From Guillardia theta CCMP2712 (Eukaryota; Cryptophyceae; Pyrenomonadales; Geminigeraceae), in assembly GCF_000315625.1 (NCBI RefSeq), contig NW_005434509.1, positions 1 through 64,000 on the forward strand: DNA of 64,000 nucleotides, in the 5' to 3' direction. Shown here piece after piece: positions 1 through 9,400 of the stretch. The notes beneath the pieces are model-generated. The model had not been told where the DNA came from, made no database searches, and saw nothing but the letters and a program-made list of their open reading frames with translations. Each line of letters begins with the position of its first letter. Positions within the stretch are counted from its first letter, which is position 1. Made by a program: the position numbers and the translations under genes.

Positions 1-1021
1 GAGTCAGGTGTACTCCCTCCATCGCTTCGCTCTCTCGGAAAGCTCGAAATGCTGTATCATTCGCCTCTGGGCAGCTCGAGGAGACGATCCACTCCACCTC
101 CCTCTGTCTCCAGATGACGTTGGCCCCTACAGCGATGAAGCCTTTCTGACCTAAGCCTTTGTGGACTTGCTGTCCTGGCGCCCCAGCGACCAGCATGCCT
201 GCCAGCGGCTGGAGTTGGACCGCTGCAAGGGACTGGCGCAGCAGCTGATAGCGATAGACGGCAGCTATCTCAGCCGTTGTCATGCCGCCCAAGGTTAGCA
301 GGTGAGTCAGCTCTGCCAAGCTGCCCCCTTTGCCCCAGGGTCCTCTCTTGGCTCGAATCTTGAAAGATCGATCGTGCACGATGCTCACATGTACAGCTGT
401 GAACTTGCGACCATCGATCGCGAAGTCCTCTCTTCCCTGCCAGAGCTTCTCCGCTTGTGCATTGCGGAGGAAGGAAACAGTCACCGGGATCTCCTCAGCA
501 CTCGCTATCTCGGGTCTATACGGAGCCTTCCACATGATTGCTTTACTCTCTTGCACTGAGTCTACGATCAGTCCGATCTCTTCAAATTTCTTCTTCAGCT
601 TTTCTTCATGGTTGACATACACCGAGGAGATGCCCAGGAGAGTCATGGAGATGAAGGAAGTCACCTCGTTGCCTGCTGAGGCGGTGTATGTCTCGACCTT
701 CTCCTTCTTGGCTTCTTCAATCTGCTGCATAAACCACTCTCTGGATGCGTCACTCCATCCAGTCATCGCTTCTTGCAGAAGCTCACGTCGTGCCTGCTGA
801 CATGTCGAGCGGATGGCTTCTGCGATAGCGTCGGGGGTGCATCCCTCCACAGCCTTGCAAGCCTGGGCTGTCCTGCTGTTCGGATAACGCTTCGCGAAGC
901 TCTTCACCCTCTCGACGAGATCAGCTTCGAGGACAGAGGCATCCACAAGTCCGCTCTGCGTGTATTGGCATGATCTCCGATACAGCAGGTTGCGAACATT
1001 TTCATCATACTGAAGAACCAT
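1..1021 (-). pseudogene. Copy A of subtelomeric repeated ORF (partial, runs off the left edge)
   Basis: Minus-strand reading frame that is almost base-for-base the same as 3106–4127 (copy B), from the same ATG context (product starts MVLQYDENV) to the window edge. The frame is open over about 340 codons, so it may be intact, but its 3' part lies outside the window. I do not recognise the product. It is rich in Lys, Glu and Arg, with no reverse-transcriptase, nuclease or zinc-finger motif visible. Its upstream side runs into a 19-bp minisatellite and then a CCCTAAA block, as in the other copies. Near-identity to copy B suggests recent duplication or conversion. Called pseudogene only because it is incomplete here. 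Confidence 0.55.
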
Positions 1022-1111
1022 ACTTAGAAAGCTATTTGAAGTATACAAACCTCTCGCTTGCAGCTTCCTTGGCGCCCTGGCAGCTTCCCCTACACCACGC
1101 GTGCAGCCATG

Positions 1112-1617
1112 CTGCCGAAAATAACCGGCGCTGCCTGAAATAACCGGCGCTGCCTGAAATAACCGGCGCTGCCTGAAATAACCGGCGCTGCCTGAAATAA
1201 CCGGCGCTGCCTGAAATAACCGGCGCTGCCTGAAATAACCGGCGCTGCCTGAAATAACCGGCGCTGGTGCCTAACCGGCGCTGCCTGAAATAACCGGCGC
1301 TGCCTGAAATAACCGGCGCTGCCTGAATAACCGGCGCTGCCTGAATAACCGGCGCTGCCTGAATACCGGCGCTGCCTGAATAACCGGCGCTGCCTGAATA
1401 CCGGCGCTGCCTGAAATAACCGGCGCTGCCTGAAATAACCGGCGCTGCCTGAAATAACCGGCGCTGCCTGAAATAACCGGCGCTGCCTGAAATAACCGGC
1501 GCTGCCTGAAATAACCGGCGCTGCCTGAAATAACCGGCGCTGCCTGAAATAACCGGCGCTGCCTGAAATAACCGGCGCTGCCTGAAATAACCGGCGCTGC
1601 CTGAAATAACCGGCGCT
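1112..1617. repeat. 19-bp minisatellite, about 26 units
   Basis: Tandem units of CCTGAAATAACCGGCGCTG, with some 18-bp units missing one A and one irregular unit near 1266. The array lies just upstream of the coding start of copy A and ends directly in a CCCTAAA block. It is clearly related to the 19-bp array at 4902–5069 (same length and word order, a few base changes). Confidence 0.95.
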
Positions 1618-1633
1618 CCTAAACCCTAAACCC
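1618..1633. repeat. Interstitial telomere-type repeat (CCCTAAA)
   Basis: CCTAAACCCTAAACCC directly follows the minisatellite through the junction GGCGCTCCTAAACCC. The same junction recurs at 4236 and 5067. TTTAGGG is the telomere repeat of plants, many algae and several alveolates. Confidence 0.85.
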
Positions 1634-1663
1634 TTCTACTCTCTACTTCTGCTGTCTTCTCTT

Positions 1664-1967
1664 GGCTTGCTCAGCCTCAGTCAGGAGAGTTGCCTCTCCT
1701 CACCTTGGCCTTCGGTCGCCACCTACTCTACCTCCATTCAGCTTCCTCAGCCTCAGTCAGGAGAGTTGCCTCTCCTCACCTTGGCCTTCGGTCGCCACCT
1801 ACTCTACCTCCATTCAGCTTCCTCAGCCTCAGTCAGGAGAGTTGCCTCTCCTCACCTTGGCCTTCGGTCGCCACCTACTCCTCCTCCATTCAGCTTCCTC
1901 AGCCTCAGTCAGGAGAGTTGCCTCTCCTCACCTTGGCCTTCGGTCGCCTCCTACCTTCTCTCCTTAC
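1664..1967. repeat. 76-bp tandem repeat, four units
   Basis: Four direct copies with an exact 76-nt period; the word TCAGCCTCAG occurs at 1671, 1747, 1823 and 1899. The array lies just downstream of the stop codon of copy B, between it and the CCCTAAA block, so it is probably part of that element's 3' region. The other copies here are truncated before this point. Confidence 0.95.
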
Positions 1968-1979
1968 CTTGAGCTCAGC

Positions 1980-4127
1980 TCAAGCTCGGTACGGGCTCGC
2001 CCCGTCTTCTTCCTCGCCCTCGCCTTGCTCTTCCTCCATGTCTTCCTCTTCTTCGTCATCTTCCCTCATCTCCACTCGCAGTCGGTCCTTCTTGTCCACT
2101 TTCAGCAAGCAGGCCAGCACATGCATCTCTGCGAATTTACTCAGTGCTATGAACAGGAAGCTAAGAGATCGACGCTCTATGTCGTCGCTCTCCGCCTCCT
2201 GCTCAAGCTCAGCAGCTGCCGTTGCCCGTGGCGAGAACGCGCTGCCCCTCCTTGCCTTCTTGCTCTCTCCTTGCACGCGAGTCCAGCGCTTGCTCTGCAG
2301 CCACTTCCCCAGCTTCTCCTTGAGAACGTTGCGCCCAACTCCCTGCTCCTCTGGCATCTTCGCCCACTCTCCCAGCGACATGAACTCCAGGCTCCCCGGA
2401 GAGTAGAAGGTGTCGTGGAGGTTGCCAACGGCCTTGTCCAGGACCAGCTTGATCGGCTCGCTCGTCCCCGCCTCGTTCAAAGAAGCTGCATCTTCGATGA
2501 CTGCTGACAGCTCGCTGACGAGCTGCATGTCCTCTTGGCTTGACGGAGATGCTGCCTCCATTGTGATCCTCTCCAGGTCTGTAAACTCCAGCCACTCTCC
2601 CTCGCTCTCCTCCTGTCGCTGCGCTGCGTCGCTGGTGCCCCGCTGACCAGCCGCCTCAGAGTCAGGCTCCTTGTCGAAGCCGACTGCTTCGAGCTTGGTT
2701 GCTGCGCCTTCGAGATAGAAGGGCAGCTCCTTCATCATGCGTCGAGCATCCTCCGTGGAGCCGAGGAGGATGCATAGCTTGGACCCGTTCCAGGACTTGG
2801 TGTTCAAATCCTCCTCCATGTCGATGCCTTCAACTTTGATCTCGAGCCTGTTAGCGATCTCCAACAAGACTCTCTTGACTCTTGCGATGGAAGTGTTGCC
2901 GCCGTTGCACAGCCCCTCCATCTCCTTCCTCGTGAAGCGACCAGATGCCGCCGTCGACTTGATGATGATCTTGATCTCCTTGCCGTCCTTGCCGCCTGCC
3001 TTCTTCTGCATCCTTGATGCCTTCTTCAATTTATTTCTGGACACAAAGCGATCCGCTGTCAACTCGACTGCGAGCGCCTCTCTGATCTTCGGGTCCTCGC
3101 TGAACAGAGTCAGGTGTACTCCCTCCATCGCTTCGCTCTCTCGGAAAGCTCGAAATGCTGTATCATTCGCCTCTGGGCAGCTCGAGGAGACGATCCACTC
3201 CACCTCCCTCTGTCTCCAGATGACGTTGGCCCCTACAGCGATGAAGCCTTTCTGACCTAAGCCTTTGTGGACTTGCTGTCCTGGCGCCCCAGCGACCAGC
3301 ATGCCTGCCAGCGGCTGGAGCTGGACCGCTGCAAGGGACTGGCGCAGCAGCTGATAGCGATAGACGGCAGCTATCTCAGCCGTTGTCATGCCGCCCAAGG
3401 TTAGCAGGTGAGTCAGCTCTGCCAAGCTGCCCCCTTTGCCCCAGGGTCCTCTCTTGGCTCGAATCTTGAAAGATCGATCGTGCACGATGCTCACATGTAC
3501 AGCTGTGAACTTGCGACCATCGATCGCGAAGTCCTCTCTTCCCTGCCAGAGCTTCTCCGCTTGTGCATTGCGGAGGAAGGAAACAGTCACCGGGATCTCC
3601 TCAGCACTCGCTATCTCGGGTCTATACGGAGCCTTCCACATGATTGCTTTACTCTCTTGCACTGAGTCTACGATCAGTCCGATCTCTTCAAATTTCTTCT
3701 TCAGCTTTTCTTCATGGTTGACATACACCGAGGAGATGCCCAGGAGAGTCATGGAGATGAAGGAAGTCACCTCGTTGCCTGCTGAGGCGGTGTATGTCTC
3801 GACCTTCTCCTTCTTGGCTTCTTCAATCTGCTGCATAAACCACTCTCTGGATGCGTCACTCCATCCAGTCATCGCTTCTTGCAGAAGCTCACGTCGTGCC
3901 TGCTGACATGTCGAGCGGATGGCTTCTGCGATAGCGTCGGGGGTGCATCCCTCCACAGCCTTGCAAGCCTGGGCTGTCCTGCTGTTTGGATAACGCTTCG
4001 CGAAGCTCTTCACCCTCTCGACGAGGTCAGCTTCGAGGACAGAGGCATCCACAAGTCCGCTCTGCGTGTATTGGCATGATCTCCGATACAGCAGGTTGCG
4101 AACATTTTCATCATACTGAAGAACCAT
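1980..4127 (-). CDS. Copy B of subtelomeric repeated ORF, 715 aa, unknown function
   Basis: This is the only full-length copy in the window. I start at the ATG at 4127 because the homology with copy D stops just upstream of it; the frame stays open to about 4208 without an ATG. The product is hydrophilic. It has an N-terminal alpha-helical Lys/Glu-rich part, a middle section containing KLWQGREDFAIDG and LAELTHLLTLGGMT, and a very acidic C-terminal region ending in Glu/Asp runs. I see no reverse transcriptase, endonuclease, integrase or zinc knuckle. The surroundings (a 76-bp array 3', a minisatellite remnant 5', CCCTAAA blocks on both sides, and three further copies within 6 kb) suggest a mobile-element protein such as an ORF1 product, or a subtelomeric gene family. 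The function is inference only. Confidence 0.7.
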   Translation of the reverse strand: MVLQYDENVRNLLYRRSCQYTQSGLVDASVLEADLVERVKSFAKRYPNSRTAQACKAVEGCTPDAIAEAIRSTCQQARRELLQEAMTGWSDASREWFMQQIEEAKKEKVETYTASAGNEVTSFISMTLLGISSVYVNHEEKLKKKFEEIGLIVDSVQESKAIMWKAPYRPEIASAEEIPVTVSFLRNAQAEKLWQGREDFAIDGRKFTAVHVSIVHDRSFKIRAKRGPWGKGGSLAELTHLLTLGGMTTAEIAAVYRYQLLRQSLAAVQLQPLAGMLVAGAPGQQVHKGLGQKGFIAVGANVIWRQREVEWIVSSSCPEANDTAFRAFRESEAMEGVHLTLFSEDPKIREALAVELTADRFVSRNKLKKASRMQKKAGGKDGKEIKIIIKSTAASGRFTRKEMEGLCNGGNTSIARVKRVLLEIANRLEIKVEGIDMEEDLNTKSWNGSKLCILLGSTEDARRMMKELPFYLEGAATKLEAVGFDKEPDSEAAGQRGTSDAAQRQEESEGEWLEFTDLERITMEAASPSSQEDMQLVSELSAVIEDAASLNEAGTSEPIKLVLDKAVGNLHDTFYSPGSLEFMSLGEWAKMPEEQGVGRNVLKEKLGKWLQSKRWTRVQGESKKARRGSAFSPRATAAAELEQEAESDDIERRSLSFLFIALSKFAEMHVLACLLKVDKKDRLRVEMREDDEEEEDMEEEQGEGEEEDGASPYRA

Positions 4128-4238
4128 ACTTAGAAAGCTATTTGAAGTATACAAACCTCTCGCTTGCAGCTTCCTTGGCGCCCTGGCGTCTTCCCCTACA
4201 CCTGGCAAGGAGCCATGCTGCCAAAAATAACGGCGCCT

Positions 4239-4257
4239 CCTAAACCCTAAACCCTAA
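4239..4257. repeat. Interstitial telomere-type repeat (CCCTAAA)
   Basis: CCTAAACCCTAAACCCTAA follows a single minisatellite unit (AAAATAACGGCGCCT) upstream of copy B. It runs directly into copy C, which is cut off at this point. Confidence 0.85.
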
Positions 4258-4806
4258 GAAAACAGTCACCAGGATCTCCTCAGCACTCGCTATCTCGGGT
4301 CTATACGGAGCCTTCCACATGATTGCTTTACTCTCTTGCACTGAGTCTACGATCAGTCCGATCTCTTCAAATTTCTTCTTCAGCTTTTCTTCATCGTTGA
4401 CATACACCGAGGAGATGCCCAGGAGAGTCATGGAGATGAAGGAAGTCACCTCGTTGCCTGCTGAGGCGGTGTATGTCTCGACCTTCTCCTTCTTGGCTTC
4501 TTCAATCTGCTGCATAAACCATTCTCTGGATGCGTCACTCCATCCAGTCATCGCTTCTTGCAGAAGCTCACGTCGTGCCTGCTGACATGTCGAGCGGATG
4601 GCTTCTGCGATAGCGTCGGGGGTGCATCCCTCCACAGCCTTGCAAGCCTGGGCTGTCCTACTGTTCGGATAACGCTTCGCGAAGCTCTTCACCCTCTCGA
4701 CCAGATCAGCTTCGAGGACAGAGGCATCCACAAGTCCGCTCTGCGTGTATTGGCATGATCTCCGATACAGCAGGATGCGAACATTTTCATCATACTGAAG
4801 AACCAT
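4258..4806 (-). pseudogene. Copy C, 3'-truncated at a CCCTAAA block
   Basis: Minus-strand frame of about 183 codons with the same N-terminal sequence as copies A and B, with few substitutions. Its 3' side ends abruptly at the CCCTAAA block, where the last codons are read through the telomere-type repeat. The homologous part covers about the first quarter of the 715-aa product. The break could come from chromosome breakage with telomere addition, or from incomplete insertion into a telomere repeat. Confidence 0.75.
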
Positions 4807-4901
4807 ACTTAGAAAGCTATTTGAAATATACAAACCTCTCGCTTGCAGCTTCCTTGGCGCCCTGGCGGCTTCCCCTACACCTGACGAGGAGCCATGCTGC
4901 C

Positions 4902-5069
4902 AAAAATAACGGCGCCTGCCGAAAATAACGGCGCCTGCCGAAAATAACGGCGCCTGCCGAAAATAACGGCGCCTGCCGAAAATAACGGCGCCTGCCGAAA
5001 ATAACGGCGCCTGCCGAAAATAACGGCGCCTGCCGAAAATAACGGCGCCTGCCGAAAATAACGGCGCCT
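4902..5069. repeat. 19-bp minisatellite, about 9 units
   Basis: Units of TAACGGCGCCTGCCGAAAA upstream of the coding start of copy C. The array ends in CCCTAAA through the junction GGCGCCTCCTAAACCC. It is a sister of the array at 1112–1617. Confidence 0.95.
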
Positions 5070-5092
5070 CCTAAACCCTAAACCCTAAACCC
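5070..5092. repeat. Interstitial telomere-type repeat (CCCTAAA)
   Basis: Three consecutive CCCTAAA units, the longest such block in the window, between the minisatellite of copy C and an unrelated 400-bp segment. Confidence 0.85.
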
Positions 5093-5493
5093 ATCACTAG
5101 TCCAAAAGCAGGAGAGCTCGTCCCCGATTGATAAGGATTGATAGTTGTGGCTTGCACAACTATCATCTTCAGGCAAAGCCTGCCGGATCTGTCCGCTCCC
5201 GGGCCGTGAGGAAGCAAGGTGATAATAATGAAGAGTTTCATACCCAAGCAACGAAATCCACGTTCAACAATGACAATGTACGACGCATTGGTAGGGAGGT
5301 CGAGCTCCAGCTCTTGTTGCACAGCACGTAGCTTGGCACTCATGCTGAGCCTCCTGGCCTGTGTCGAGCCTTCCTCTGCCTGCATTCCCGCGCAGGATAC
5401 AACTAAATATAAAATCGAAACGTTTTGTAGCACATTTATAAAGCACATAGTGTGCAATCACGGTATAAGTAGTTCTAAAAATTTTAAAGCCTT
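5093..5493 (-). pseudogene. Unrelated coding-like fragment between two telomere-type blocks
   Basis: A segment of about 400 bp unlike the flanking copies. A minus-strand frame (5457 down to 5071) includes MSAKLRAVQQELELDLPTNA and a hydrophobic stretch LFIIITLLPHG, and reads on into the CCCTAAA block. It may be the remnant of another subtelomeric gene or element caught between two telomere-repeat blocks. I do not recognise it. Confidence 0.35.
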
Positions 5494-5506
5494 ATAAACC
5501 CTAAAA
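5494..5506. repeat. Degenerate telomere-type repeat
   Basis: ATAAACCCTAAAA marks the 3' truncation point of copy D, just as a cleaner CCCTAAA block marks that of copy C. Confidence 0.5.
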
Positions 5507-6102
5507 GTCCTCTCTTCCATGCCAGAGCTTCTCCGCTTGTGCATTACGGAGGAAGGAAACAGTCACCGGGATCTCCTCAGCACTCGCTATCTCGGATCTA
5601 TACGGAGCCTTCCACATGATCGCTTTACTCTCTTGCACTGAGTCTACGATCAGTCCGATCTCTTCGAATTTCTCTTCAGGTTCCCCTCGTGGTTGAGATA
5701 CACCGAAGATATCCCCAGCAGAGTCATGGAGATGAAGGAAGTCACCTCGTTGCCTGCTGAGGCGGTGTATGTCTCGACCTTCTCCTTCTTGGCTTCCTCC
5801 ATCTGCTGCATAAACCACTCTCTAGATGCGTCATTCCATCCAGTCATCGCTTCTTGTAGAAGCTCACGTCGTGCCTGCTGACATGTCGAGCGGATGGCTT
5901 CTGCGATAGCGTCGGGGGTGCATCCCTCCACAGCCTTGCAAGCCTGGGCTGTCCTACTGTTAGGAAAACGTTTCGCGAAGCTCTTCACCCTCTCGACCAG
6001 ATCAGCTTCGAGGACCGAGGCATCTACAAGCTCGGCCTGCGTGTATTGGCATGATCTCCGATACAGCTTGTTGCGAACACTTTCATCATACTGAAGAACC
6101 AT
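5507..6102 (-). pseudogene. Copy D, truncated and frameshifted
   Basis: Same minus-strand N-terminal coding sequence as copies A–C, starting at the ATG at 6102, but more diverged. It carries a frameshift near 5680: the frame after NHEGNLKRNS ends in a stop, while the expected KKFEEIGLIVDSV continues in another frame. Homology to the other copies ends about 12 bp upstream of the ATG, and no minisatellite follows. It is the oldest-looking copy. Confidence 0.8.
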
Positions 6103-6114
6103 ACTTAGAAAGCT

Positions 6115-6473
6115 GCTTTGATCCTCAACAATAGGCTTATCAGCCCCTGAACTGTTCCAACATGGACATTGCGAATGTGTGGGCTGAGATACAGTTACTG
6201 TCAGCCCGATGCCACGTCAAATATGTGCAAAATATCGGTGGTAGGAAGCTATGCCATGTATTTCACTCTACGATCAAGAAACAATTCCTCACAAACGGGA
6301 TTCATCTTTTAAATGTTACACAAACATCTGCAGAAAATCATGGAAACTACCATGAGCAGCAGGAAAAAGCTCGAACAGATTTGACAGCAATGAATAGATG
6401 CAACATGAAGAAGATGCATGATGATAAAAAAGACACGAAATGTATCCTTGACGTCCCAATTCATTCATACATC
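6115..6473. other. Intergenic spacer
   Basis: Between the last subtelomeric copy and the stop codon of the giant minus-strand gene. AT-richer than its flanks. It probably holds that gene's 3' UTR. I see no other coding or structural signal. Confidence 0.4.
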
Positions 6474-9400
6474 TTATTTGGAGCCGCCATCGAGGACCTT
6501 GGCTTCTTTCGAGCCGCCATCGAGGACCTTGCCTTCTTTGGAGCCGCCATCGAGGACCTTGGCTTCTTTCGAGCCGCCATCGAGGACCTTGCCTTCTTTC
6601 GAGCCGCCATCGAGGACCTTGCCTTCTTTCGATCCGCCATCGAGGACCTTGGCTTCTTTCGATCCGCCATCGAGGACCTTGGCTTCTTTCGAGCCGCCAT
6701 CGAGGACCTTGGCTTCTTTCGATCCGCCATCGAGGACCTTGGCTTCTTTCGAGCCGCCATCGAGGACCTTGCCTTCTTTCGAGCCGCCATCGAGGACCTT
6801 GCCTTCTTTCGAGCCGCCATCGAGGACCTTGGCTTCTTTCGAGCCGCCATCGAGGACCTTGGCTTCTTTCGAGCCGCCATCGAGGACCTTGGCTTCTTTC
6901 GATCCGCCATCGAGGACCTTGGCTTCTTTCGAGCCGCCATCGAGGACCTTGGCTTCTTTCGAGCCGCCATCGAGGACCTTGGCTTCTTTCGAGCCGCCAT
7001 CGAGGACCTTGGCTTCTTTCGAGCCGCCATCGAGGACCTTGGCTTCTTTCGAGCCGCCATCGAGGACCTTGGCTTCTTTCGAGCCGCCATCGAGGACCTT
7101 GGCTTCTTTCGAGCCGCCATCGAGGACCTTGGCTTCTTTCGAGCCGCCATCGAGGACCTTGGCTTCTTTCGAGCCGCCATCGAGGACCTTGGCTTCTTTC
7201 GAGCCGCCATCGAGGACCTTTCCTTCTTTCGAGCCGCCATCGAGGACCTTGGCTTCTTTCGATCCGCCATCGAGGACCTTGGCTTCTTTCGAGCCGCCAT
7301 CGAGGACCTTGCCTTCTTTCGAGCCGCCATCGAGGACCTTGGCTTCTTTCGAGCCGCCATCGAGGACCTTGGCTTCTTTCGAGCCGCCATCGAGGACCTT
7401 GGCTTCTTTCGAGCCGCCATCGAGGACCTTGGCTTCTTTCGAGCCGCCATCGAGGACCTTGGCTTCTTTCGAGCCGCCATCGAGGACCTTGGCTTCTTTC
7501 GAGCCGCCATCGAGGACCTTGCCTTCTTTGGAGTCAGCTTCTCTGCCCATGCCTCGTTTGTTTCCTTCTGGAGAATTTTCTGCATTAGCGTTGATGAGAA
7601 CTTTCTGGTCGTTGGTGTCCGGGCCACTGCAATGGGTTTAGAATGGACTTAGAGATCTGTGTAGTATCAGACTCACCTGTACTTCAAGACCTCCTGCATG
7701 TTCTGGTTCTCTGAATATCCTTTGACTACGAAGAGGTGAGATCCTGATTTAAGCTCTACGAACGAGCAGATCTCTTGATTTGAGTGAGACCCATCGTTAT
7801 CAATCACATGTTCCTGGTCGATGTAGACATTTGATCTGAGGGAAAGTAAAGCAGGTTAGCTCAAATCCTTTCGTCCCTTACATCCTCACCCATGGGTTGA
7901 AAGGGAGCATATGAGATACTTTCCCTCCTTAACAATGGGCACTTGTCCCTCGATGAGCCAGGCAATTTTCGAAGTCGGAGTATTGCTGATGAACTAGAGA
8001 ACAAGGTCAAACGAATACATTACAAGCAACAAAGTTTGCAGACCTTCGACAAGTCACTATACTTTGAAAAGTCAATGAATGGGAGAACTCCCGTGTCAAC
8101 AAGCTTGATGTTATTGTCCTGAAAATCGGGTATCCTATCGCGCTTTCCTGTGTAGGAGAAGATCTTTGCCTGCCACTTAGACTCTCTCTCTAGAGGAGGC
8201 GCCCATTTCTCTGCACTGCCTAGAAAGCGTTTTGTGCCAAAAGTATCAGGTCCACTGTAGGTGGCTCTGATACCGAATGAAGCGCTCCCCTGCTCAATTC
8301 GGTCAGAAACGTCAAACTGCATAACAAATGTACACGTACCGCAAACCAAGTGATCTCCACTTTGTGTTTACCCACCTTGACCCCTTTCAATTCTGAACAC
8401 TTCTCCTGCTCGATATGCACCCCTGAAATCCCAATCACTAACCATCATCCACCTCCTGCTCCCTACCATCATCATCTATGATGCGTTCCCCATCCATGTG
8501 CATAATAGCTCCATCCTTTGATTTCAAGCAGAACTCGTACGTTCCAGCCCCGACAATCTCAACCTGCCCATACCAGGCACCAGCAAAGTCCTGGCTCGGC
8601 ACGTTGGGAATGTATTGATCAAGGTCCGAGACTTTGTGAAAATCGATGGCGGGACAGTAAGCTTCCCCGAGAAAGTGCAACCACGGCAGCTGCGGAACTT
8701 GCACCAGGTCAAACGTGGCCTGAAATAGCCTCATGGTCCACTGCGACTGGGGGGGCAGCATTGGTTCTTGCGGGCTCAAACTTGGGATGAGCTCTTGTAT
8801 TTCCCATGTGTCTGGGCCGGCATAGGTAGCGACGAGCTTGACTCCGCAGCACTCGTCGTAGTACTTGACAACTACATTGTGACTGCCCTCACTTAGGTCA
8901 ATAACTCCGCACTTCTCAGACACCGTTCGCTTGGACGGGTTGTTCACGACCAGGGTGCCGCCGATGCTGAGCATGGACCCATCGTTGGACGACATGCAGA
9001 AGGTGTAGCTGCCCTCCAGCACAATCTGCAGGACACCTCCAAAAACGATGGCAAAGTCGTCGTCCGGAATGCCAGGGGAAAACTTTGAGCGGCGTCAGCT
9101 GCAAACGTAGAGAGAGGGTTCACTTACTCGGCGAAAGTCATCCGCAGATTCAAAGTCAATGGCAGGGATCTTGGCCTTGTACCCCAGAGGCTCGAGAGTC
9201 GAGGTTGACGTCGGGATGCTATTCAACTTCGTAGTTGAAAAATAGATTTGCATCATCCAATCGGAGGCCAATACCAGCACAGATTCGTCGTCTGTGTCAG
9301 GTCCGCTGTTCCAAGTGTTAGTATCGAATAGATCATCTTCAACTCTCCTGACCTCCATTTCAACTTAAGATAAGGCGTTGCCCCGTTGTTAAAAAACAAA

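Noticed and set aside
302-4243. Plus-strand open frames of 60–280 codons
   Set aside because: They are antisense shadows of the repeated minus-strand ORF and recur at the same offset in every copy.
1112-7529. Tandem repeats as a CRISPR-like array
   Set aside because: Units are head-to-tail with no unique spacers, and the genes around are eukaryotic with introns.
6418-7652. Long open frames on both strands through the 30-bp array (Arg/Ser-Pro-, Ile-Glu-Asp- or Lys-Pro-Arg-type repeats)
   Set aside because: A stop-free 30-bp unit opens all frames. Only the E(A/G)KVLDGGSK frame is joined to the giant gene by splicing and has mainly silent variation.
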